DNA of 64,000 nucleotides from Qipengyuania aestuarii (GCF_019711535.1 NZ_JAIGNP010000002.1:124001-188000), one strand, 5' to 3'; counted from the stretch's first letter, positions 1 through 9,292 are shown. The notes: generated from the letters alone by a model not told the origin. Numbers and translations are program-made.

Positions 1-234
1 AAGTATAATTATGAAGTAGTTGAAAACACATTTTTTTCTATCAATTCGTATTTAAGACCGATATCCATCGGCGTTTGCCGGCCACTCGCAAATTACAGGT
101 TGGTTATGGTATACCGGACACCCGAAAGCCTGTGAATAAGGCGATCAAACGGCAAAACCGGGGCCGTTTGCTGACTGTCAGCTATTGGCTAGACTTAAAC
201 AGATTCTGACGTGCGCACACACCTATCTGTACGC
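1..234. other. AT-rich non-coding edge of the window
   Basis: No reading frame with a start and ribosome binding site is visible. The first 60 bases are strikingly AT-rich compared with the rest of the window. This stretch lies downstream of the helicase stop codon and probably belongs to the same accessory region, whose left end is outside the window. Confidence 0.4.
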
Positions 235-3200
235 TCAAACTTCTCCACCTAGATCATCTATGCTTGTAAAGCTGAAGACGATTTCAGCATGCCGGATCCG
301 ATCGAGAGTGTTATCGAATCCCTCGTCGGAAGTGCCCGGCTGAATATGCTGGCGGATGGCATCATAATGTTTGCGGGCGGCAACGCGCGAAACAGAGCGT
401 GTTAAGTGGAGGCGTACAGCCAGACTTTCAGGGCTGTCGCAGCCTTCGCGGACAATACCGCTCAGCATCGCCAAAACCGAAGGGACGGGTGTCTCGCCTT
501 CCGCCGCGCGCAGCCGGGCCGCAAGCAGGCGTCCGGGAATGCCTGCTAGAAAGGCGAGGTCGGGCACGAGCCGCAACGCGAAATGGCGGGCATTCTTGCA
601 CTGCTTGAGATTGGTCGTGCGCCCGAGAAGTACTTTCTCGATTTCGCACAGCGGCACCCCGGACATCCATATCGGCCATAGCTTGCGTAACCAGAACAAC
701 GCATGCTTTCCGCGTGCCTCATCATCGGCCAGGCTCTTGTATGGCGTACCGAACATCTCTTCCAAGCTTTCCGGCCGAACTAGACTGAGCAACTGACTTG
801 GATGAGCGTCGAGCCAGTCGAGCAGCGCCGTTACGACCTCCAAAGCTGTCCCTGAAAAGGCACCAGCATCGAGCCGCTCAACGATCTGCTGCAGCAAAGC
901 GACGGAGAGCCCGGTTGCGCCAGCGACCTGCTCGATCCAGCGATCGGGTTCTGGGAGATCGAGATCGGCTCGCGCGGCGAGTGCCGACGCAACCCTGGTG
1001 CTCAGCCAATCGGCGTCGCTGGCGACAATCGCACGATAAGCGCTGAAGCTCCTGTTCAGTAACGCTGCTGCCGGATCGGGTTCCGCGCCTACGACCGCCA
1101 ACGGCAGCTTGCTCAGGAGATAGGAAGACGCGGCAGTTTGAGTGATCCCGTCGTGAATGCTGTCGAGGACCGCTCTTAGCGGATCTTCGATGACAAGGCA
1201 TTGGTCGGCCTGCTCGAAGATCGCCTGAAGGTCCATCCAATGGCCGTTGATCTGGTTGTTCTGATCGTCGAAATCGATGACCTTGCTCGGCACAAGAAGG
1301 ACGAAACCTTGCGCACCTTCACCGGCGCGTCCCGCTCGCCCCGCAGCGTTCAGCAATTCGTGCGCCTCAAGCTTCTGCATCTTATCGGCCTGAGGGTCGA
1401 AACGGCTATCACCAGAGATAATGACGACTTCACTGGGCAGATTCATGCCTTGGGCAAGCGTCGAGGTTGCGAATAGCGTTTTGATCCCGTCAGGACGGCG
1501 AAACAGGCTTTCGTGCAGCTCGCGCTCCTCGCGCAGCAGCAGCGCATGATGGCTGGCGGTCCCCGTCCGCAGCGAGTTTCATGTAACAATAGCTGGCTCC
1601 GCCCATTTCTTCCTCGGCGAGGGTTCGCCATTTCTGCTCGTCCTCGTTGAGTGCAATCTTGGTGGCGCCTAAGCGCGCGGGGTACCTTTTGACGCAGCTC
1701 TCGCAAAAGACTGTGGTCTGCACAAACACCAATGTCTTCATGCCAGCGCTGGCCGCGGCGGCCGCGATTGCGCCGCTGGTCTCGTTACCATTGGGAGTTA
1801 GATACCAGTTGCCTCCCCTAGACCGGCCGCTCGACAGCAGCTTGCCATCGGCGAGCAATTGAAGCAGCGCATAGTCACTGCGGTCGGTGGTCGACCAAGT
1901 CTGAAGCAGACTGAACAGACCGAAGGGCTGCGCGAGCAGCGCATTCTTCACCCCGACAGGCGGCTTGTCGTGATCCGGATAGTCAATGCGCGCTTGAGCA
2001 AGGACATCTTTGAGTGCAGTGATTTGCTCAGCTGGGTAGACGACGCACCCACGTACCTGTCGTGTCGGTTTCCAGCTTAGGTCGAGCGTGAGGCATTGGC
2101 GCCCGGTCAGGAAGGCGACCCATCCAGCGATCTCCTGCGTATTTTTCATCATGGCCGAGAGGAGCAGCAGATCAGCCGAAGGCGCGACACGGGTCAGATT
2201 GAGGATCGAGAGCATCGCATCGAGGCCGCGTCGGCTGCGGTCGTCCTCTCGCGGGTGAAGCAGATGACACTCGTCGAAGACGATAAGGCCCAGATCGGTG
2301 AACGCGTCCGTATCGACCGATAATAACATGAGGCAACGCTCGGGTGTCATGACCGTGACTTCGCCTAGCACGACGACATCGCCGATACCGACATCCTCGT
2401 CTACATCGGCGAGAATGCTGTAGTCTTGGAAGGTGTTCTTGAGCGCACGCTGCGTCTGCCCGACCAGCGCATGAGTGGGTGCGAGGAAGATGACCCGCTC
2501 GCCGCGAAGCAGCGCAGTTGCGATCTTGAGCTCGGCAAGCGTCGACTTGCCGCCTCCGGTCGGAAAGCTGATCGCAGAGGAGACGCCTTGCTCAAGATAA
2601 CCCTTTTCGATCGCTTCGCGGTGATTGCGCCAGAGATAAGGGCGCTGACGGGCCATGCGGCGAAGCGTTTGCCACCAGCCGTTTTCGTCAACTCCGCCTG
2701 GAGTAGGGATGCGGCTGAGCGCCGTGCCGAGTAGATCGCCCTCTAGCCCAAGCAGCAGATTGGCGAGGTGCAATGGACCTGGATAGAGGCTTAGTAGCGT
2801 CTCCTCCTCCACGCCGACACCATCGATGGGTTCGCTTGCCAAGGCCCGCACTTGCGCGAAAAGCTCGCTCGCAGGGACGACACCGCCAGCCTCGGGCAGG
2901 AGATCGACGCGCAGACGCAACTGCCGCGCGAGGTTGGTTACCCCGCGCAGAAGCAGCAATCGAAGCGCATCGAGCGCCCGCAAGGCAAGATCGTCGCCGT
3001 CGGTATCGATTTCCGGCTCATCGTTAGCGACGAGCTCGCCGAGCCGCCCTTGCGCTAAGCTTCGGATCGCAAGGAGTAGTGCTCGCTCAATCGGGCCCGC
3101 ATCACCTGCAGGCACGATCCGCTTGGCGGCTTCGGAGGCATCTGCATGAGCTTCCGCCAACAGAAACAACAAGGTTGCGCAGACATCAGAACTTACCGCT

Positions 3201-3532
3201 GCCATGTCCACATGGCTGGTCGCTTGTGCCTTCCGTAGCGCCAGTGCGATCGCCTGATGCGCCGAGGCTGCGACGAAGGCAGCTGAAGCGCGGTTTTCGC
3301 GATCGGGCAGCAAGGCAGCATAGGCTTCGTGCGCAGCGGCGATACGGCGCAGCTCAGTCACGGTTGCGACTAGGGCTTCGTCTTCGGCGTCCGCCGGCGC
3401 GCCGCGCAGCCGAATGCGCGCTGAGACAATATCAGCAAAGGCTTCGGTTAGCAGCTTGGGGAGATTATCGAGGTCGAGCCCTTCGAGCGGCGGCGCCGCG
3501 CGGATCAACGCCGCGGTGGTCGGATCAAACAT
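235..3532 (-). pseudogene. hamB-like: HamB-like superfamily 2 helicase, broken by a one-base frameshift
   Basis: This is a large SF2 helicase read in two frames. The N-terminal frame (from 3532) carries Walker A PTGGGKST near residues 324-331, the DECH box near 420 and the motif III variant LSAMM near 458. The C-terminal frame carries SHHALLLREERE, motif V (TSTLAQGMNLP) and motif VI (GRAGRAG). Neither frame alone is a complete helicase. On the coding strand the sequence GCGGACGGGGACCGCC has one G too many in the run at 1561-1564; deleting it joins ...KLAADG to TASHHALLLREE... and gives a protein of about 1,098 residues. The gene overlaps the upstream nuclease gene by 8 bp, so the two are translationally coupled. 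Family knowledge: a DUF1837 nuclease followed by a Ski2-like helicase is the Hachiman (HamAB) layout; the related AbpAB layout is the main alternative. The frameshift may be real inactivation or a base-calling error. Confidence 0.72.
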
Positions 3533-4322
3533 TGGCGATCGCTTTTATTTTGATGATCACGCGGGCAGAGAAGTCGGCCATCCAGTTGCGCAGTGCAGGG
3601 AGATAGATGGTGTCGGCGCGACGGCGCGCGGCTGTTCCCGGCGCGCTTTCATCAAATCCCTTGAACAGCTTGGCACGCGCCGAAACATCATTGTGCGTGT
3701 CGCCGATCGTGATGCTAACGCGATAGCGACGGGCATCATGCCAGAGCGTGTTCGCGATTGCGGAATCGAGGTCGAATTCAGGGTCGGCGGCAGCGCGCGC
3801 GTCTAGCATGCCGCTAACCTCCTGGCTTAGCTCGTTCAGCCGCTCGCCCTTTTCCAGGGCGACGATGCCCGGCCAGACATCGTCACGGATCGTGCCACGT
3901 GCGTTGTCGGTAGCCTTGTCCTCAAAGACGACAACCGCGGTAATCGCGGTACCGGCGTCGTTTAGTTCCATTTGCATGCCGTCAAACCCTTTATCGGCCT
4001 TGCGGATGTGCGGCATGCGCGTGAGCGAGGCCGACGGTTGCTGATGGGCCGCGATCCATGAGATTGCTTGGAACAGCCAACCGTCACGGTGCCAGGGATC
4101 GGCTCCCTCTGAGAGCGTCAGTTGTTTGATGGCAGCATTGGCCTGCTCGGCATTGGCGGCCGGTCCGGGTATGCCGGAGCCGTTCAAGATTTTCGCGACA
4201 TGACGATATTGGCCCAACACGATGCGGGCGACGCGCTCTGCGAGCACATCCTCATCATCAACCGTCCATGCCCAGCCGTGGCAAAGTTCGCCATGGTCAA
4301 TTGGGACAAGTGTCAGGGGCAT
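3525..4322 (-). CDS. hamA-like: HamA-like DUF1837 PD-(D/E)xK nuclease
   Basis: A 265-residue soluble protein with no signal peptide. A nuclease-like triad is visible: Asp114 in KGFDGM, then Glu134 and Lys136 in VVFEDKATD, which gives the D...ExK pattern of the PD-(D/E)xK fold. The length and the position of the ExK pair agree with HamA (DUF1837) of Hachiman antiphage systems, in which the nuclease is held inactive by the helicase partner until phage DNA damage is sensed. Its stop codon lies inside the helicase start (8-bp overlap), as expected for a two-gene defence operon. The family call is from recognition of the gene pair and motifs, not from a search. If the helicase is truly broken, this nuclease would be left without its regulator. 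Confidence 0.65.
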   Translation of the reverse strand: MPLTLVPIDHGELCHGWAWTVDDEDVLAERVARIVLGQYRHVAKILNGSGIPGPAANAEQANAAIKQLTLSEGADPWHRDGWLFQAISWIAAHQQPSASLTRMPHIRKADKGFDGMQMELNDAGTAITAVVVFEDKATDNARGTIRDDVWPGIVALEKGERLNELSQEVSGMLDARAAADPEFDLDSAIANTLWHDARRYRVSITIGDTHNDVSARAKLFKGFDESAPGTAARRRADTIYLPALRNWMADFSARVIIKIKAIANV

Positions 4323-4453
4323 AGGCGAGATCGCAACAATCGAAGAATCTTCAGCATTTCAGGTGAGCCTGTGCTCACGCGAATACTTTAGTAATGCAGT
4401 ACCGAAACAAAAAGCGCAATTTTCTTTCGCGCTAAGTGAGCAATGAAAAATGA

Positions 4454-5398
4454 CTACTTCGTTGTAGGTTTGCCTCTACCGGCCGCGACGTGGTGTCTGC
4501 TTTCCGTCGAACCGACCGCCGCAAGCTCGATATCCTCCGCTGGCAAGGCGAACTCGGACGCGTGCGCAAGATCCTCAAGCGGATAGCGAACCTCCAGTGT
4601 CCGCGCATCAATTTGAGGAAGCTGAATTTTCTCGAAGTCGAATACCTCGCGTCCGTTCAGAAACAACTTTCCTGTCGCGCGGTCAGGCCAGTGAACGCCA
4701 AACTCTACAGTTCGGAAAAAGGGATAGACCTTCAACATTTGCGGCGCACCACCAATCACTCCGCTATGAGCGCCTCGCCGATCGGAAAACTCACGGTCTC
4801 CCAGCATACTCGCGAGAGCGCTGAAAGGCTCCATGTCGAGCCGCGTCGCGTTCGCGAAATTGATATGGCGCCCGAGCTCCTCGAAGTAGTGGTGTGCGAT
4901 ATCACCGATCATTCCGAATTGCTTTGCCCCCTTATGTAGGCTGGCGCTTTTAGGTTTCGGAAAGGGGGAGTTGGCCGCGACGTATTGCTTCGGGCCGTTG
5001 TCAAAAACGATCTTGTTAATGATCGGTCGACCCAGACGCCACGAGAAGCACCCTATGAGAAACGTGGTCTCAAGCAGTTCGCGTTCCAAATCGACGGCAT
5101 CGACATAGGATTCGAGGAATCTATTCGCCAGTCCGGCAAACCGGCGCGGAAGCTCCGAGCCATCCAATGCGCGATCAACATTTTTCTTGTAGTTTTTCAC
5201 ATACGAAATGAACTGATTGATGATCGGATAGGCGATCAGCGTGCTTCCGCAGAATCCGATGCCGCCGTCCTCGCGCGGCAGCGGAAATACTTTTTGGCAG
5301 ACGTCGATGTTGCCACCGCCTGTGAGGCGACTATCGGAGCAAAATATGATCTCCGAATAGCTCGCGAGACGTCGTTCCCAAGCAAGCGTTATCGTCAT
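4454..5398 (-). CDS. Proteasome-like Ntn-hydrolase family protein
   Basis: A 314-residue cytoplasmic protein. Its N-terminus has the layout of a proteasome beta subunit: Met then Thr2 (MTITLAW), Asp22 in IIFCSDSR, and Lys36 in DVCQKVF, followed by a GIGFCGS strand like the beta-subunit core. Removing Met would expose Thr as the nucleophile, with Asp and Lys spaced almost as in Thr1/Asp17/Lys33. The C-terminal 100 residues extend past a normal beta subunit and are unrecognised. It is not clearly HslV or Anbu. It follows a small gene by 49 bp on the same strand and precedes the HamA-like gene by 131 bp, so all four minus-strand genes could be co-transcribed. A peptidase role is inferred from the fold signature only. 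Confidence 0.55.
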   Translation of the reverse strand: MTITLAWERRLASYSEIIFCSDSRLTGGGNIDVCQKVFPLPREDGGIGFCGSTLIAYPIINQFISYVKNYKKNVDRALDGSELPRRFAGLANRFLESYVDAVDLERELLETTFLIGCFSWRLGRPIINKIVFDNGPKQYVAANSPFPKPKSASLHKGAKQFGMIGDIAHHYFEELGRHINFANATRLDMEPFSALASMLGDREFSDRRGAHSGVIGGAPQMLKVYPFFRTVEFGVHWPDRATGKLFLNGREVFDFEKIQLPQIDARTLEVRYPLEDLAHASEFALPAEDIELAAVGSTESRHHVAAGRGKPTTK

Positions 5399-5447
5399 TT
5401 GCTTCTCAATATCCCACGACGGCTATCTCGGCATATATCATCTGCGG

Positions 5448-5693
5448 TCACCAGCCATCCAAGATGGTAACGGACATCGCTCCGCCGCCTCCTACTTTGG
5501 TGCACGCTGTGGCACCGGCCGTCCTGGCACGTTCAATTGCCCAACTTTCCCCTGCAAGACTTCGCGGTACTAGCATTGATGCTTTGCTTGAGCCGCCCAT
5601 TCGGTGCTGGGTGTAGAAGATGAGCTCAACGACTTTTTCGTCGTCGGTATCTCGCACCTCAGGATCGTCTGTAAATTCAACTTGTTCGGTCAT
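5448..5693 (-). CDS. Small conserved-looking protein upstream of the Ntn-hydrolase
   Basis: An 81-residue protein with no family I recognise. It is preceded by a strong ribosome binding site (GGAGG, six bases before the ATG), which argues that it is real. The first 20 residues are very acidic; the rest includes a basic segment and a Gly-rich stretch (KVGGGG) near the C-terminus, ending in ILDGW. There is no signal peptide or membrane segment. It lies 49 bp upstream of the Ntn-hydrolase on the same strand, so it may be a substrate, adaptor or regulator of that enzyme. That role is a guess from position only. Confidence 0.6.
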   Translation of the reverse strand: MTEQVEFTDDPEVRDTDDEKVVELIFYTQHRMGGSSKASMLVPRSLAGESWAIERARTAGATACTKVGGGGAMSVTILDGW

Positions 5694-6034
5694 ACAGAAC
5701 CTCCGTTCTCCTCGAATCTACCGAAGCATTCCGAATGATCAATGCACGAAACCATGGGCTTCACGCGACGGCCGCAGCGACTGACGCCAAGCGAACGGCA
5801 GCTTTCACGATTTCAAAGCCCCAGGCCGGACGTCCGATGTTGGGGCGCGAAGCTGCCTTCGGCAATGAGGGGAAAGGGTTGCGCGCGATGACTATTCTGT
5901 AAACGTCCCGCTAGGCGAAAATTGTAGGTACGAGAAAACACTTGAGCTTGTCGAACTACAAGCGCGTCAATTTGCCAATAAGCTTTCATCAGTATAGACA
6001 ACTTCGCTTATTTAAAAGTTCATGGGGGAATAAA
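5694..6034. other. Divergent intergenic region with a repeat copy
   Basis: This 341-bp gap separates the minus-strand Ntn-hydrolase genes from the plus-strand subtilase cassette and must hold promoters for both. A weak sigma-70-like pair for the plus strand is TTGCCA (5972-5977) and TATAGA (5993-5998), with a short 15-bp spacer. One copy of a 17-bp repeat lies at 5841-5857. No gene is evident. Confidence 0.4.
5841..5857 (+). repeat. 17-bp direct repeat, left copy
   Basis: TGGGGCGCGAAGCTGCC occurs here and again, in the same orientation, at 9142-9158. The two copies bracket the subtilase cassette. They may be ends of an inserted unit or two members of a dispersed intergenic repeat family. Confidence 0.7.
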
Positions 6035-7213
6035 ATGCGTATTGTATTGCGGATAATTATCGCATTTCTAGCGGCCTTCTCAAGTGCAGTCGCAGCCCAA
6101 GACGAGCCCGCCTCCAGCGTAGATGAAGCAATCCTTGAAGCCCAACAGTCCAAGGCCCGGTCCGAGGCGTCCAAAGCGCGTTACGACGCGCTGAAGGCAG
6201 AAATCGAGGCAAAGGCCGCGCTGGCCGAAGCCCGCTTCGGCTTTCTCCCTTCCTCGGGAGCTGAAGGTAAGGTCACGCTTGGCGAAGGTGCCGGGTCGAG
6301 CGAGGTGGCCATGCTGACTGCTCTAGCGCTCGATGAAGCGGCTAGGCGTATCGTCTTGGCAGCAGAGCCACCGAAAGGCACGCTCCTGATCGCTGGCGGC
6401 GAAAATTTTGACTTCGATTCTCTCACAACTTTCCGCGCCGAGACCGAAGGCGTCGAGACCGTAATGAAGGTTGCGCTGATGGAGGCCGAACTCGCTGGCT
6501 GCACCGAACCGGAGACGGGCCCAGAACTCGCGGTCGGGACCGTGGGCGCTGCGGTGTCCGCGCTGGCCGGCATGCTGCGAACCGATACCGAGCTACGTGG
6601 GGTTAAGACCGACCTTGCTAGTCAAATTCTTGTGCGCGCCGTCGCTGGGAAACAGCCCGGCTTAGTCATACCATCATACCGTCTTGTGCCTTCCCCGGCG
6701 GCCAACAATCCGGTTGTTTGCACCCTAGATCGGCTTGAAAAGGCGCAGACAAGGGCAAACGCCAAGCTTCATACGACGCCTCCTCCGAGCGGCGATGAAA
6801 AGACGCTGCTAGAAGCGGCGATCAAACGCTATGAGGCATTCATTGATGGCTGGACCAAGCCGGCTTCCGATGGTTCGGTGCGCCTGGCGGAGGCGATCGA
6901 GCAGGCCGAACTCGTGTCAGAAGGGACGCAAGTCCTCAGGGTCTATCTAGACAACCAAGGCGGAAGCCTGCTGACCCGGCGCAATTTGTGGACCGCACTC
7001 GGCGCGAAAGCTGTCGCGGTCTCGGGAGGAGTGGTGGCAAGCTTCACGCTTTACGATCCATACAAGGGAAAGGTCACGACGAGTGGGATGTTTGTTTGCG
7101 GGACGACGCTGACCGATTTCCGCAAGGTGCAAACACTCGAGGGTATAGGAGCAAGGTGCCTTCCAGAAACTGTTGAGCGGAGGCGCGAACCAGAGACATC
7201 GAACCAGAACTGA
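6035..7213 (+). CDS. Exported coiled-coil protein of the subtilase cassette
   Basis: A 392-residue protein of unknown function. I chose the ATG at 6035 because GGGGGAA lies just upstream and because it begins a clean Sec signal peptide (MRIVLRIIIAFLAAFSSAVAAQ). Mature residues of roughly 30-75 are rich in Ala, Glu, Lys and Arg (EAILEAQQSKARSEASK...), a likely coiled coil. The middle holds several hydrophobic Ala-rich helices, and the C-terminal part has two cysteines in a beta-rich segment (FVCGTTLTDF, GARCLP) that could form a disulfide. The subtilase gene starts 26 bp downstream on the same strand, so the two are almost certainly co-transcribed. It could be a substrate or anchoring partner of the protease; nothing in the sequence proves this. 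Confidence 0.7.
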   Translation: MRIVLRIIIAFLAAFSSAVAAQDEPASSVDEAILEAQQSKARSEASKARYDALKAEIEAKAALAEARFGFLPSSGAEGKVTLGEGAGSSEVAMLTALALDEAARRIVLAAEPPKGTLLIAGGENFDFDSLTTFRAETEGVETVMKVALMEAELAGCTEPETGPELAVGTVGAAVSALAGMLRTDTELRGVKTDLASQILVRAVAGKQPGLVIPSYRLVPSPAANNPVVCTLDRLEKAQTRANAKLHTTPPPSGDEKTLLEAAIKRYEAFIDGWTKPASDGSVRLAEAIEQAELVSEGTQVLRVYLDNQGGSLLTRRNLWTALGAKAVAVSGGVVASFTLYDPYKGKVTTSGMFVCGTTLTDFRKVQTLEGIGARCLPETVERRREPETSNQN

Positions 7214-7239
7214 AACCTGATCGGGCGAGGAGAAAGCGC

Positions 7240-8496
7240 TTGGAAACCGAATTAGATGAGAACCCAGACCTGCTCGAAGAGCGGCGCGGCGAGGCCAAGA
7301 GATACAAAGTTCGGTTCTCTTCTCGAGAAGCGTTGGAAGCCTCGATGGCTATAGAGACGGTTGGTGCTTCGGTCGTTGTTGCCCTGCCCGAACGCAAGGT
7401 GCTGAGCGTTGAAGTGCCCGAGGGACATGCGCCGCTCATGGGCGAGACCTTCTCGCTTTTTATGCGGGAGTTTGATGCCGAGATAGTCGAGGATTTCCGG
7501 TACGATCTGGAAGACCTTGATTTCTTCGGCCCCATGTCTTTCGTACCGGAAGATTCCGCCGATCCCTCGCTCGATGACGTGATCGACCTGATCGGGGCGA
7601 GGAAGGCGTGGGACCAGTCCCGCGGCGGTGATGTCGTAATCGCGATTATCGACACCGGGATTGCGGGTTCGCGTCTCGAGTTCCCCACCTCCAAACGGCA
7701 TCCACGCTCTTGGGCCGCCGAAGGCGAGGACCCATGGACCGACTATCTTGGGCACGGGAGCATGTGCGCTGCAATCGCGGCCGGCACGACGGCCGAAGGC
7801 GGGGTATTTGACGGGGTAGCCCCTGATGCCAAGATCTTTTCTGGACGGACGCACTTCTACGATACCGAGCTCGCCGCGATATACGACCGGCTGGCCGAGC
7901 TGGCGCGCGCCGGAGAGCGGGTGATTGCGAGCAATAGCTTTGGCCTTAAGACAGGTTCGCCACCACCCCCGCCTATGAATAGCGACTTTATTCCGGCATT
8001 GGACGACGCAATTGCGGCGGGCGTAACGGTGTGCTTCAGCGCGGGCAACTATCACGAACTCGTTGGCGGAACTCCCACGGGCCATTCTCCCACCTCGATT
8101 TGGCTGCACAAATGTCGCGATGATGTTCTTACCGTGGGAGCTGCAAAGCTTGACGGTTCAATGTGGTCATATTCGAGTCGCGGACCTGGACAGCACCATG
8201 GCCAACCGGGAATGGCCCCCAAACCAGATCTGGTAGGAATTACACCGCCCAACGGCCGCATCGTTTATGGAAACGCCGTGCGTGCCTTGCGCGATGGATG
8301 GGGTACGAGCGGCTGCTGTCCGCAAGTGGCAGGACTTGCCGCCCTCCTTATCTCGATGCGCCCGGAACTGGCTATTCCCGCGCAGAGAAATACCCTATTT
8401 GAATTGATCCGCGATACCAGCGTTACGCTCGGACACCACCGCTCATCGCAAGGGTCCGGTCGTCCTGATTGCGAGACAGCCGTCAATCGGGTATGA
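7240..8496 (+). CDS. S8 family serine peptidase (subtilase)
   Basis: A 418-residue subtilase with all catalytic elements: Asp138 in IIDTG, His172 in GHGSM, oxyanion Asn270 in SAGN and Ser357 in GTSGCCPQ. The start is TTG at 7240 with GAGGAG upstream; no ATG fits. There is no signal peptide. Residues 20-92 form an N-terminal domain (RYKVRFSS ... FRYDLE) in the place of an I9-type prodomain. The region around the catalytic Ser has two adjacent Cys, unlike the usual GTSMAxP. It lies between an exported coiled-coil protein and a small protein that resembles its own N-terminal domain. The lack of an export signal suggests a cytoplasmic protease, or export by another route. Confidence 0.9.
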   Translation: METELDENPDLLEERRGEAKRYKVRFSSREALEASMAIETVGASVVVALPERKVLSVEVPEGHAPLMGETFSLFMREFDAEIVEDFRYDLEDLDFFGPMSFVPEDSADPSLDDVIDLIGARKAWDQSRGGDVVIAIIDTGIAGSRLEFPTSKRHPRSWAAEGEDPWTDYLGHGSMCAAIAAGTTAEGGVFDGVAPDAKIFSGRTHFYDTELAAIYDRLAELARAGERVIASNSFGLKTGSPPPPPMNSDFIPALDDAIAAGVTVCFSAGNYHELVGGTPTGHSPTSIWLHKCRDDVLTVGAAKLDGSMWSYSSRGPGQHHGQPGMAPKPDLVGITPPNGRIVYGNAVRALRDGWGTSGCCPQVAGLAALLISMRPELAIPAQRNTLFELIRDTSVTLGHHRSSQGSGRPDCETAVNRV

Positions 8497-8541
8497 AAAC
8501 AGCACTAGATGTCCCTATATGACTGTCCGAGGAGACCCCAT

Positions 8542-8760
8542 ATGCGGTACAAGGTCAAGGCACCGTCACTCGAGTGCTTCCGCTCCGCGGAGCGTATCGT
8601 GCGTGCCGATACTCAGGTCTTCGTGGCGCTGGCAAGTCGTAGGACCCTATCGACCGGAGACATTTCGGAACAAGCCCGTGCCAAGCTGGAAGCAATGGGC
8701 GTCGTCATCCTTCCCGAGGGGCGCTATTCCCTCGAACGCAGCACTACCGCTTTTGGATAA
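8542..8760 (+). CDS. Small stand-alone protein resembling the subtilase N-terminal prodomain
   Basis: A 72-residue protein. The ATG at 8542 is chosen because GAGGAG lies about eight bases upstream; an earlier in-frame ATG at 8509 lacks one. Seen by eye, it aligns with residues 21-91 of the neighbouring subtilase: RYKVKAP with RYKVRFS, VFVALASRRTLS with VVVALPERKVLS, and the ending VILPEGRYSLE with IVEDFRYDLE. Known I9-type prodomains fold subtilases and then inhibit them, and free homologues act as inhibitors. I infer an inhibitor or folding helper encoded 45 bp after its protease. The match is short and has not been tested statistically. Confidence 0.6.
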   Translation: MRYKVKAPSLECFRSAERIVRADTQVFVALASRRTLSTGDISEQARAKLEAMGVVILPEGRYSLERSTTAFG

Positions 8761-9141
8761 GCTCGTGGCTCTTCGGCTCGAAGCGGCCCGCGGTTATATT
8801 TCGAGGCGATACTGAAAACGGCCTCGCCATCGGATCGCATGGCTTAGGCTTATCATACGCCTCTTAATGTCCTTACATTCCCCTAGGCTCAGGACGGACG
8901 TGAGCGCACAGCCTCCATCAGCGCGCCTTTCATTACGATCTCGACGGTCGCGGCTCGCCTATAGAGATCTTGGACGAGATTTGCTGGATGTCCAAGTCAT
9001 CGCGCGACGGTTGCTATACCAGGTTGTAGGCGGCGACTCGGCAGATAGTCAGGGCCCTACGACACAAGCAAACGGTTGGAACCACATTTTAGAGAGTGGC
9101 TGTTTTCGGGTAGATTTGGATTGGTCTCGAACGACCGGAAA

Positions 9142-9158
9142 TGGGGCGCGAAGCTGCC
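9142..9158 (+). repeat. 17-bp direct repeat, right copy
   Basis: Identical to 5841-5857 and in the same orientation, 3,301 bp away. The flanks are not otherwise identical, so this is a short core match and not a long duplication. Confidence 0.7.
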
Positions 9159-9292
9159 GTTAGACTTTCGTCAACTCAGTCGCTGATGCTCATACAGCTG
9201 AAACGGTTTCTACCGCCTGCAGTGTTTATGGGTCCAAAATATGCGTAATTGCTTCCAAATTCACTCTATTAGGTTCCACTAAGAGGAGGGGA

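Noticed and set aside
371..796. Plus-strand frame opposite the helicase
   Set aside because: It is antisense to a helicase with clear motifs and has the composition of a shadow frame.
8867..9163. 98-residue plus-strand frame in the gap before gyrB
   Set aside because: No ribosome binding site and random-looking composition (many Arg and Ser); not supported.
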